Origin: a bacterium
GTDB lineage: Bacteria > UBA9089 > JASEGY01
Assembly: GCA_030019105.1 (NCBI GenBank)
Contig: JASEGY010000056.1
Span: 1 to 12,794 of the forward strand
Length of the DNA: 12,794 bases
Direction: 5' to 3'
This document shows, piece after piece, positions 1 to 6,354 of this stretch. A model generated the notes under the pieces. That model worked only from the letters and a program-made list of their open reading frames with translations, was not told the origin of the DNA and did not search any database. The stretch's first letter is position 1; every line of letters begins with the position of its first letter. The translations under genes were made by a program, and so were the position numbers.

Positions 1-56
1 TGAACCCTGAACTTTGAACCCTTTGGCTCTTACCCTTAGATTTGAAGAAGATACTT
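1..56. repeat. Degenerate heptamer array (TGAACCC/TGAACTT) plus conserved tail
   Basis: Positions 1-21 are three 7-bp units (TGAACCC, TGAACTT, TGAACCC) and may continue beyond the window. Positions 32-56 then match 2339-2364 with one indel and two substitutions; the core ATTTGAAGARGATACTT is shared. That second copy also follows a heptamer array. The element ends where the serC stop codon begins. Confidence 0.6.
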
Positions 57-1141
57 TATTGGTTAGTTTTAACAAACTCTTTCATGAAATCCACCAGTCT
101 TGCCACTCCTTCCAGGGGGAAGGCATTGTAAATAGAGGCCCTGATGCCGCCTACGGACCTATGTCCCTTTAGGCCGTGAAGTCCTGCAGCCGTGGCTTCC
201 TGGACAAATTTCTTCTCAAGGTCTTCATCCGGAAGCCTGAAGGTTACATTCATCAGAGAGCGGCTGTCGGCATCTACCGTGCTGCGGTAGAATCCGGAGG
301 ACTCGTTAATGGCCTGGTAAAGCAGGCCTCCTTTTTTCTTGTTGATTTCTTCGACCTTTTCGACGCCCCCCTGCCTTTTAACCCATTCTAAGACAAGTTT
401 AACCGCATAAACAGCAAATACAGGCGGGGTATTGTAGAGGGAATTGTCTTCAATATGGGTTTTATACCTGAGCATGGTTGGCACAGTCTCCGGGCATCTC
501 TCCGCCAGGTCCTTTTTGATGATAACCACGGTCACTCCTGCCGGGCCAAGATTTTTTTGGGCGCCGGCATAGATAAGGCCAAATTTTTTCACATCCACTC
601 GCCGGCTAAGGATGTCAGAAGACATGTCAGCGATCAGAGGGATGCCGTTGGTCTCAGGGAAGCTGGCCCATTGTGTTCCAAAAATGGTGTTATTGGAAGT
701 CAGATGCACATACGCCGCGTCCTTAGAGAGCTTAATCTCTTCCGGCTTTGGTATCCGCCGGAATTTCTCGTCCTCAGTAGTGGCCGCAATAACAGGCTGT
801 CCGAGAAGCTTTGCTTCCTTCAATGCCTTTTCTGACCAGGAGCCGGTAATGATGTAGTCGGCCTTCCCTCCTGAATTGAGAAGATTCATCGGGATCATGG
901 CAAACTGAAGGCTGGCCCCACCACCCAAAAAGAGAATTTCATAATCTTCCGGGATGACCATAAGTTCTCTAAAAAGTGATTTGGTTGTGCTTAAAATCTC
1001 TTCAAATTCCTTAGAGCGGTGGCTTATCTCCAATACAGACATCCCGATAGAATTGTAATCCACCACATTTTTCTGTAATTCTTCGAGGACCTCCAGCGGT
1101 AAGGTGGCCGGTCCTGGATTAAAATTAAACTTTCTTGCCAT
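56..1141 (-). CDS. serC: Phosphoserine aminotransferase SerC
   Basis: A 361-residue PLP enzyme that converts 3-phosphohydroxypyruvate and glutamate to phosphoserine (serine synthesis) and also acts in the pyridoxal phosphate pathway; cytosolic. The N-terminus NFNPGPATLP is typical of the family. GGGAS (residues 73-77) fits the cofactor phosphate-binding turn, Trp102 and Asp172 fit the PLP ring contacts, and Lys196 in AGAQKNLGPAG is the expected Schiff-base lysine. The C-terminal HRSVGGIRAS (327-336) is the conserved substrate-binding stretch. Length is normal for the family. GAGGAGG lies 8 nt before the ATG, which supports this start. It follows the coiled-coil gene by 44 bp on the same strand and could be cotranscribed. 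Its stop codon abuts a repeat element (1-56). Function is confident; use in B6 synthesis is inferred from the family. Confidence 0.97.
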   Translation of the reverse strand: MARKFNFNPGPATLPLEVLEELQKNVVDYNSIGMSVLEISHRSKEFEEILSTTKSLFRELMVIPEDYEILFLGGGASLQFAMIPMNLLNSGGKADYIITGSWSEKALKEAKLLGQPVIAATTEDEKFRRIPKPEEIKLSKDAAYVHLTSNNTIFGTQWASFPETNGIPLIADMSSDILSRRVDVKKFGLIYAGAQKNLGPAGVTVVIIKKDLAERCPETVPTMLRYKTHIEDNSLYNTPPVFAVYAVKLVLEWVKRQGGVEKVEEINKKKGGLLYQAINESSGFYRSTVDADSRSLMNVTFRLPDEDLEKKFVQEATAAGLHGLKGHRSVGGIRASIYNAFPLEGVARLVDFMKEFVKTNQ

Positions 1142-1185
1142 TATATTTGCCTCCTCGTATATTTATTTAGAGCCTATCCCAAAAC

Positions 1186-2010
1186 CTACTTTTTTGAATG
1201 TAGCCCAGGCGTCTCGCCTGTGGTCATATTCACAGCCGGGACGGCTGTGCTACTTTTATCTAATTTAGCCGCTTCTTCTTCTTCTTCTCTTTCAAAAGAA
1301 TAAGACGTTCCCAGCACAAGTATTGATAATCCAATCAATACCCCAAGCCCAGCACCAGGCACGCCCGGCTCTTTCTCCAATTTCTGGACTATTGCACGAA
1401 AGTCTTTTGCTTCATCTAAGGGAAACCTCTTTGCAGCCAACATCATATCGATATACTTTCTAAGTCTGTTAACTTCTTCACGTGTAAGAGGATTGGATTT
1501 TTCCCCAGCCCAGTTTACCATAATTCCAAGGATATTCTGGTAAACCTGACTTTGGTGACCATAAAGCCGAGTTTGCTGGTCAGGTAAAATAAGCTTTGCT
1601 TCAGAGAGAACAGCAACAACAGTTTCATTAACTTTCGAGATAATACCTACAACTTCAGTAAAAACATCCATCCGCTTGTTAAAAACATCCATCCGCTTGT
1701 TTATCCTTGATATTTCACCTGTTAACTTCCGATCACCCTCTGATATTTCTTCTGTTAACTTCCGATCCATCTCTGATATTTCTTCTGTTAACTTCCGATC
1801 CATCTCTGATATTTCTCCTGATAACTTCCGATCACCCTCTAATATTTCTCCTGTCAACTTTCGATCCATCTCGATTATTTGTTTTTCCTGGGCAGCAAAT
1901 TTCCCGCGCAACCACCATGGAAGAACGATTACAACCCCTACCGCACTAATTACCCCCCCTAATGTACTAATTATTATGCCTATTAATTGGATCCATTCTA
2001 TTAGATTCAT
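1186..2010 (-). CDS. Membrane-anchored coiled-coil protein with 11-residue repeats
   Basis: I do not recognise a named family. The 274-residue protein starts with a hydrophobic segment (about 7-30) followed by PWWLRGK, so it is probably anchored in the inner membrane. Residues 47-101 are five 11-residue units of the type E-M/G-DRKLT-E/G-EIS, a hendecad coiled-coil pattern, then a duplicated MDVFNKR heptad (about 107-116). A helical middle region (120-212) follows, then a second hydrophobic segment (217-238), an acidic run (FEREEEEEA), and a tail from about residue 253 encoded by a palindromic repeat. AGGGAGGG lies about 6 nt upstream of the ATG. The architecture suggests an oligomerising membrane protein or a partner of a cytoplasmic complex, but no enzymatic motif is visible and I assign no function. 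The repeat-derived tail may be a recent extension. Confidence 0.75.
   Translation of the reverse strand: MNLIEWIQLIGIIISTLGGVISAVGVVIVLPWWLRGKFAAQEKQIIEMDRKLTGEILEGDRKLSGEISEMDRKLTEEISEMDRKLTEEISEGDRKLTGEISRINKRMDVFNKRMDVFTEVVGIISKVNETVVAVLSEAKLILPDQQTRLYGHQSQVYQNILGIMVNWAGEKSNPLTREEVNRLRKYIDMMLAAKRFPLDEAKDFRAIVQKLEKEPGVPGAGLGVLIGLSILVLGTSYSFEREEEEEAAKLDKSSTAVPAVNMTTGETPGLHSKK
1200..1253. repeat. Double-hairpin repeat forming the C-terminus of the coiled-coil gene
   Basis: Two adjacent hairpins are bounded by GTAGC and GCTAC. One is CAGGCG-TCT-CGCCTG (6-bp arms). The other is CACAGCCG-GGA-CGGCTGTG (8-bp arms). They encode about residues 253-270 of the 274-residue protein (STAVPAVNMTTGETPGL). 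This architecture resembles dispersed intergenic repeats of bacteria; here it lies inside the reading frame and supplies nearly the end of the protein. Confidence 0.7.
1709..1873. repeat. Five tandem 33-bp repeats encoding hendecads
   Basis: Five head-to-tail 33-bp units (1709-1741, 1742-1774, 1775-1807, 1808-1840, 1841-1873). Units 2 and 3 are identical in sequence and the others differ by a few bases. Each encodes one 11-residue coiled-coil unit of the membrane protein. An adjacent 21-bp direct duplication (about 1663-1704) encodes the repeated MDVFNKR. Such arrays readily change copy number. Confidence 0.9.
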
Positions 2011-2039
2011 CCTGTTCCCTCCCTTTCTTTATTAAACGG

Positions 2040-2306
2040 TTACTCCCTGAATACTGCGTCCAGGTCTACTGTCAGCCCTGGCAATGTCATTACTTCAAGA
2101 CTGCCCTTCCCCTCATAAATCGCCGGAAGGCCGTATTTGCCGTCTTCCCCCAGCAAACGCACTGTCAACAGCTTATCTATGGGATGGATAATCCAATATT
2201 CTTTAACCCCCTTCTTTTCGTAGAGGGCAAGCTTCTGGATCTGATCCTTAGAGGCGGTGAAGGGAGAGAGAATCTCCACGATAAAGTCAGGCGCCCCCCG
2301 CCCCCC
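2040..2306 (-). pseudogene. 5'-truncated Uma2-family (DUF820) nuclease relic
   Basis: The reading frame keeps the C-terminal half of a Uma2-type PD-(D/E)XK protein: GAPDFIVEILSPFT, then a lysine in DQIQKLALYEKKGVKEYWII, and a beta-rich end. Family members are usually about 180-200 residues; only about 89 codons remain. Upstream the frame hits TAA at 2309-2307 and the sequence changes to a perfect 7-bp array, so the N-terminal half and native start are gone. A GTG at 2279 could in principle start a 79-residue peptide, but it lies inside a conserved strand and has no clear ribosome site. The most likely state is a non-functional remnant broken at the repeat. Confidence 0.75.
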
Positions 2307-2334
2307 TTACAACTTACAACTTACAACTTACAAC
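2307..2334. repeat. Perfect heptamer array, TTACAAC x4
   Basis: Four exact copies of TTACAAC lie exactly at the break of the Uma2 relic. They are followed by a 26-nt segment (2339-2364) that matches 32-56 of this window. No gene lies between here and the permease stop at 2482. Confidence 0.9.
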
Positions 2335-2338
2335 AGAT

Positions 2339-2364
2339 ACCCATTAAATTTGAAGAGGATACTT
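2339..2364. repeat. Second copy of the heptamer-associated tail
   Basis: This matches 32-56 with one extra base and two substitutions (core ATTTGAAGARGATACTT). Both copies sit immediately beyond a heptamer array of different unit sequence, so array and tail may form one composite element. Confidence 0.6.
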
Positions 2365-2422
2365 GAGAGGATATGTTAAGCTGTTGCTGATACCTGACGC
2401 TTACAACTCTAAGTGATGCTAA

Positions 2423-2451
2423 GTTTAACACAAGAATGCCGATTCTGTCAA
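2423..2451 (-). promoter_or_regulatory. Possible promoter facing the Uma2 relic
   Basis: On the minus strand a consensus -35 (TTGACA, 2451-2446) and a weak -10 (TTAAAC, 2428-2423) are separated by 17 nt. It points into the truncated Uma2 relic and the coiled-coil gene. The -10 is poor, so this could be chance. Confidence 0.25.
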
Positions 2452-2481
2452 GAATAAATATGAATGTCCCCAGAAGTAGGG

Positions 2482-3222
2482 TCATCTGTTCGATCTTCTG
2501 ATGGTTATTACTCCCCAGTAGAAACAGACGACGAAAACGGCCAGCATAATACCGAGGGAAATTATCTCCACCCCCTGCCCCAGAAAACTTGCCCGCAACG
2601 CCTTGCTGGCATGGGTTAGTGGCAAGAAATAGAGCACAGCCTTGATAAAATAAGGTAGTCTGTCCACCGGGAAGAATGTACCGCAAAAGAAAGCCATCGG
2701 CATGATGAAGAAGTTGGAAAAGGTGGCGGTGTCCTCGTGTGATTTTGCCCGGAAACCGGCAATGACACCAAAGGAAGCAAAGATCAGGCAGTTTAGCAGC
2801 CAGACTGGAAAAAAGACAGGACTTTTAGGAAATCCTGCCCCAAAGATAGCCCCGGCAACTAAAATCAAACTTGAGGCAAAGAGTCCGCGAACTACTCCGG
2901 ACAAGACTTCACCAAGCATTATATCCGTGGCTGTAACCGGGCTTACCTGGAACTCGTCAAATGTCTTAAAATGGAGCCTGCCAACCGCAATAGTGGTAGC
3001 AATCCAGGAATACGAATTGGTCATCGAACTCATGGCGCAGATACCTGGTACGACAAAGGCAAGATAAGATACCCCTTCAATACTGATCCCACGACCAAGT
3101 CCCAGGCCAAAGGCAACTAAGTACAATAGAGGTGTGACCATAGTTGAGAAGAGGTAGCCAATACGCAGGAGCCGACGCTTGAAAATAAGCATCTCGCGCA
3201 GAAAGATAGGATAGAAGTTCAT
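2482..3222 (-). CDS. ABC-2 type transporter permease (DrrB/NodJ-like)
   Basis: A 246-residue integral membrane protein of the ABC-2 export family, with about six hydrophobic segments (near 18-43, 51-73, 108-131, 135-157, 168-186 and 224-241). FFCGTFFPVDRLP and the following LPLTHASKALR are typical of the DrrB/NodJ C-terminal half. Its ATG overlaps the ATPase stop by 4 nt (ATGA), so the two are translationally coupled and should form one exporter, with two permeases and two ATPases. The substrate cannot be read from the sequence. Because it is co-translated with chelatase subunits, a tetrapyrrole, metal or related substrate is possible, but DrrAB relatives export many lipids, drugs and glycans. 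It is the last intact gene of the overlapping set. Confidence 0.92.
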   Translation of the reverse strand: MNFYPIFLREMLIFKRRLLRIGYLFSTMVTPLLYLVAFGLGLGRGISIEGVSYLAFVVPGICAMSSMTNSYSWIATTIAVGRLHFKTFDEFQVSPVTATDIMLGEVLSGVVRGLFASSLILVAGAIFGAGFPKSPVFFPVWLLNCLIFASFGVIAGFRAKSHEDTATFSNFFIMPMAFFCGTFFPVDRLPYFIKAVLYFLPLTHASKALRASFLGQGVEIISLGIMLAVFVVCFYWGVITIRRSNR

Positions 3223-4052
3223 CTCTCAATCCTCTCACCGGTAAGCTTAATAAAGACATCCTCTAAATTTGACTCCCGAATAACGACATCATCGCCCCTT
3301 GTTTGCGCAAACCTGTAGGCCTCCTCGCGACCTTCAAATAACCTGTAATTAGTCACCCCATCATCAAGGGATTCGACCACGAAGCGGCCTATTTGGGCCT
3401 TGAGTTCGGGAGGTGTGCCCAGGACAATCAACTTGCCGTGACTGAGTATCCCTACCCGATGGCACAGGAGCTCGGCCTCTTCGATGTAATGAGTAGTCAA
3501 TAAGACAGTTACACCCTGTTGTTTCAGATTGCGGATAAGGTCCCATATCTGACGCCGTACCTGGGGATCAAGTCCGACTGTAGGCTCGTCTAAAAAAAGC
3601 ACTCCGGGCCGGTGCATAATTGATCGGGCTACAAGAAGCCGCCGCTGCATCCCCCCGGAATAGGTCTTAACTAAGCTGTCTGCCCGCTCAGATAATCCTG
3701 TCCACTTAAGCAGATATTCTATTCTTTCCTCTATCCCCTTCATCTGATGAAGCAGTCCGTGCAGACGGAGATTCTCTCTGCCGGTAAGCTCACGGTCCAG
3801 ATTCAATTCTTGCGGGGCTACGCCAATCAGCCGTTTGACCTTAGTGGCTTCCCTGACCACATCCAGTCCGTTGATCTCTGCCCGGCCGGAAGTTGGCAAG
3901 GTCAAGGTATTGAGCATACGGACAGTGGTGGTCTTACCTGCCCCATTCGGGCCAAGCAGACCAAATATCTCACCCTTTACGATGTGCAGATTGAGCTTCT
4001 CAACAGCCTTTATCTGCCCAAAATACTTGGTTAAATTTTCTGTTATAATCAT
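3219..4052 (-). CDS. ABC transporter ATP-binding protein (DrrA-like)
   Basis: A 277-residue nucleotide-binding subunit that powers the adjacent ABC-2 permease. It has a complete ATPase core: Walker [10 protein letters not shown] (34-42), the Q-loop region (APQELNLD), signature YSGGMQRR, Walker [13 protein letters not shown] and the switch histidine in TTHYIEEAE. The C-terminal extension after the core (ending [17 protein letters not shown]) is typical of DrrA-like and other ABC-2 exporter ATPases. The ATG overlaps the VWA gene stop by 4 nt (ATGA at 4052-4049) and its own stop overlaps the permease start by 4 nt. All catalytic motifs look intact. The substrate is unknown; class assignment is confident. 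Confidence 0.95.
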   Translation of the reverse strand: MIITENLTKYFGQIKAVEKLNLHIVKGEIFGLLGPNGAGKTTTVRMLNTLTLPTSGRAEINGLDVVREATKVKRLIGVAPQELNLDRELTGRENLRLHGLLHQMKGIEERIEYLLKWTGLSERADSLVKTYSGGMQRRLLVARSIMHRPGVLFLDEPTVGLDPQVRRQIWDLIRNLKQQGVTVLLTTHYIEEAELLCHRVGILSHGKLIVLGTPPELKAQIGRFVVESLDDGVTNYRLFEGREEAYRFAQTRGDDVVIRESNLEDVFIKLTGERIER

Positions 4053-4939
4053 ATAGCTTCCTTAACCAGGGTAGAAATAGCCTCAGCCTTTATATCCTCT
4101 AAGGAGTAATATCTCCCACCTAAGCCTTGAGAAAGCTCCTGCAATCTTCCCAGGCGGACAAATCCTGTTTCGGTATCTATGACGATTGACTTTACTCCGG
4201 CTGACTTTATCTTAGCCGCAATCTCTCTGGCCTCTTCAAAGGGCTTAGCCTCCTTCCGGATACTTACATTTGCCTTGCCATCTGTAACTAACACCATTAG
4301 CGTGGCCAGACGTTCATCCTTTCTTAATTCTCGCCGGATAATGTCCAGCCCTAATTGCAAGCCCGAAGAAAGGGGTGTCTTGCCTCCTGTGGGTAACTCC
4401 TCAAGTCTCGCGGAAGCTAATTCTACGCTGTTGGTGGGCGGGAGCAGAACTTCCGCTTTGTTTCCCTTGAAGGCCAGCATGCCTACCCGGTCCCTTTTCT
4501 GGTAGGAGTCGATAAGTAAGGAAAAAATAGCCCCTTTGGCGGCGGTCATCCGTTGTGAAGCCCCCATAGAACCTGATGAGTCTACTACAAACAGTACCAG
4601 ATTGCCGATTTTCTTCTCCCTTACCTTCTCCCGGATATCTTGCCGCTCGATAACCATCTTCCGACCCCTGACCCCTGACCCCTGACCCCTGTCTAATTGG
4701 TGCGGCGCTGCTGCCCGGAAGGTGGCATCAAAGGCAATATCGCTTACCTTTCCCCCTGGTAAGCTGCTTTTTGTATATCTTCCCCTCTTATCCCTGGAAA
4801 CAGTTTTACTCCTTCTTCCGGCGCCATCCTTCATCTCTTTTTCTTTTGGCAGCCGGAAATCTTTTACCTCAAAAGGCGCTCCTGTCTCAAAATGGGTCTC
4901 GGTGCTTGAATCCGGCTGCTCCTGCTGCCCGTCAGTCAT
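4049..4939 (-). CDS. chlD: VWA-domain chelatase subunit (ChlD/BchD C-terminal type)
   Basis: Read from ATG 4939 this is a 296-residue VWA protein. The MIDAS is complete: D120-x-S122-x-S124 in DSSGS, T188 in GGKTPL and D220 in VTDG. This matches the C-terminal, integrin-I-like half of ChlD/BchD and of the fused cobaltochelatase subunit found beside cobN. The AAA+ half is missing because it is in the preceding gene. Residues about 83-94 ([12 protein letters not shown]) are encoded by a 7-bp tandem array. The start is uncertain: ATG 4939 overlaps the chlI stop by 8 nt, and AAGGAGG touches the ATG with no spacer, a poor distance for ordinary initiation. The frame is open upstream inside chlI, so the product could instead be made by a +1 frameshift from chlI as a ~668-residue protein. 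The stop overlaps the ABC ATPase start. Confidence 0.88.
   Translation of the reverse strand: MTDGQQEQPDSSTETHFETGAPFEVKDFRLPKEKEMKDGAGRRSKTVSRDKRGRYTKSSLPGGKVSDIAFDATFRAAAPHQLDRGQGSGVRGRKMVIERQDIREKVREKKIGNLVLFVVDSSGSMGASQRMTAAKGAIFSLLIDSYQKRDRVGMLAFKGNKAEVLLPPTNSVELASARLEELPTGGKTPLSSGLQLGLDIIRRELRKDERLATLMVLVTDGKANVSIRKEAKPFEEAREIAAKIKSAGVKSIVIDTETGFVRLGRLQELSQGLGGRYYSLEDIKAEAISTLVKEAI
4663..4690. repeat. Perfect heptamer array inside chlD, GACCCCT x4
   Basis: Four exact 7-bp units within the VWA gene, translated as part of a Gly/Arg/Ser-rich linker just before the VWA domain. Because 7 is not a multiple of 3, gain or loss of one unit would shift the frame; a change of three units would not. 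Confidence 0.9.
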
Positions 4940-4947
4940 CCTCCTTA
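4930..4947 (-). promoter_or_regulatory. chlI/chlD junction: candidate +1 recoding or reinitiation site
   Basis: On the minus strand the junction reads AAGGAGG then ATGACTGAC. The zero-frame stop is TGA followed by C, a weak termination context. A strong Shine-Dalgarno-like AGGAGG ends 5 nt before it, much like the prfB +1 frameshift site (6 nt there). The VWA frame is +1 relative to chlI. The P-site codon GAC does not re-pair well with ACU, which weakens simple slippage. The overlapping ATG offers reinitiation as the alternative. Confidence 0.5.
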
Positions 4948-6056
4948 CTGTCTTGATCCTTATCTTCACCCTGGGGCGAAGGACTCTGATTGGACTCAGA
5001 TTGTTGAGGCGGACTTTTTTGCTTTTTATGCTCCTGGATAGTCTGCTCAAGCTGCTCTTGCTCCATCTTTCTGTCCTGGAAAGGCTTCTTTCGCATTCGA
5101 TGAGGCAGGACAAGCTCTGCTGCTTCCCGGACATCCTCTTCTGTCACCTCAGTCCGTTCATGATAGGCGGCAATTGTCCGCGATGTCTTCATCATAAAGA
5201 TATCCGCCCGATGTCCATCTACCTGCATATCTACCGCTATTTTGGCAATCAGCTCCAGCATGCCGTCAGACAATACTACCTTGTGAAGCAGTCCCTCGGC
5301 ATCAACTATCAATTTGCTTAAAGTCTTCTCTTCCTCATCCCACTTAGCCACGAATTGGGCTGAAGCTTCCTCAAAGCCCTGCCGTCTTTTGATGATCTCC
5401 ACCCTGGCCCTGGGGTCGTCTATTCCCTCAATATTTACACAAAGGCCGAATCTATCGAGTAATTGAGGCCGAAGCTCCCCCTCTTCAGGATTCATGGTGC
5501 CGATCAGAATAAAGTGGGCCGGATGGGAAAAGGAGACACCTTCTCTCTCAATGGTATTGACACCCATGGCCGCCGAATCAAGGAGGACATCAACGATGTG
5601 ATCATCCAGCAGGTTTACTTCATCTACATAGAGTATCGCCCGATGGGCATCAGCCAGAACCCCTGGCTCAAACTTCTTCTCGCCGGTCTTTAAGGCATGC
5701 TCAATGTCGAGCGTTCCAACTACCCTGTCCTCGGTTGCTCCGACGGGCAGGTTGACCACTCGCATCTTCCTCCTGATTACAGGCAGGGATTCACCCTGGG
5801 CCTTTCGATGGCGACATTCATGGCACATCAACTCCTCGCGTTGCGGGTGACAGCTAAAGGGACAGCCGGAAACCACCTCAATCTCCGGCAGAAGGTTGGC
5901 CAGCGCCCTGGCCGCAGTTGATTTAGCCGTGCCTTTTTCTCCCCGAATAAGCACGCCGGACAGCCCAGGATTGATGGCGTTCAACACCAGGGCCTTCTTC
6001 ATCCTTTCCTGGCCAACAATAGCGGTAAATGGAAATATTATACTTCGACAGCTCAT
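4932..6056 (-). CDS. chlI: AAA+ chelatase subunit (ChlI/BchI type)
   Basis: A 374-residue AAA+ ATPase that drives metal insertion by the large chelatase subunit. Walker A is GEKGTAKS (39-46), Walker [11 protein letters not shown] (141-150), and the sensor-1 and arginine-finger region [19 protein letters not shown] (186-204). Four cysteines (C65, C69, C78, C81) make a CX3C...CX2C pair that may bind a metal. Past the normal end of ChlI it carries a Lys/Gln/Ser/Pro then Asp/Glu-rich tail (about 336-374), which is the linker normally found between the AAA+ and VWA halves of the medium subunit. GGAGGT lies 9 nt before the ATG. With cobN nearby and no chlorophyll genes, cobalt rather than magnesium is the likely metal. 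It runs into the VWA gene by an 8-nt overlap. Confidence 0.93.
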   Translation of the reverse strand: MSCRSIIFPFTAIVGQERMKKALVLNAINPGLSGVLIRGEKGTAKSTAARALANLLPEIEVVSGCPFSCHPQREELMCHECRHRKAQGESLPVIRRKMRVVNLPVGATEDRVVGTLDIEHALKTGEKKFEPGVLADAHRAILYVDEVNLLDDHIVDVLLDSAAMGVNTIEREGVSFSHPAHFILIGTMNPEEGELRPQLLDRFGLCVNIEGIDDPRARVEIIKRRQGFEEASAQFVAKWDEEEKTLSKLIVDAEGLLHKVVLSDGMLELIAKIAVDMQVDGHRADIFMMKTSRTIAAYHERTEVTEEDVREAAELVLPHRMRKKPFQDRKMEQEQLEQTIQEHKKQKSPPQQSESNQSPSPQGEDKDQDSKEDD

Positions 6057-6117
6057 TCTTTATTTACCTCCAGAAGAATATTGGTGTTCATCCGCTACTA
6101 CTTTGATTATGAAAATC

Positions 6118-6206
6118 TAATAGCACACGGATAACACGGATACTACGGATTACCACGGATAAAATCAGTATAAATCCGTTAAATCCGTGTCATCCGTGTG
6201 CTATTA
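6118..6206. repeat. Near-perfect 24-bp inverted repeat element (~89 bp)
   Basis: Left arm 6118-6141 and right arm 6183-6206 are inverted copies with a single mismatch. Both ends read TAATAGCACACGGAT inward. The interior repeats ACGGAT/ATCCGT several more times, so the whole can fold into a long cruciform or RNA hairpin. The ends include TA dinucleotides, compatible with a small TA-targeted MITE. It lies 62 bp upstream of chlI. No reading frame is inside. In the rest of 6057-6354 I see only the 32-nt repeat at 6293 and a triple GGCTCA motif (6343-6368), and no clear promoter. Confidence 0.85.
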
Positions 6207-6292
6207 AAAAGAGTAGCTATTTCCACTGATTTGGATAAACTTTTTGCTACATCAAAAATGTGCTTTTTATAAGTCTTGATTATTTGACCCGA

Positions 6293-6324
6293 GGCTATAA
6301 ACATTCCGCCCCGCTGGGGCTAAA
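6293..6324 (+). repeat. Dispersed 32-nt repeat, copy 1
   Basis: Starts GGCTATAAACAT and ends TGGGGCTAAA, with a GC-rich centre (CGCCCCGC). It matches the reverse complement of 11570-11601 at 28 of 32 positions. It lies beside the truncated 3' end of the AlbA_2 gene. Confidence 0.75.
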
Positions 6325-6354
6325 AAGCTAACCGTCATTTTTGGCTCATTTGGC

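Noticed and set aside
1709..1873. CRISPR-like array
   Set aside because: The 33-bp repeats are contiguous without spacers and are in phase with a coiled-coil protein.
4940..5134. An N-terminal extension of the VWA protein reaching 5134 as an independent coding region
   Set aside because: This stretch is fully covered by the conserved chlI frame. The open frame matters only for the frameshift question.
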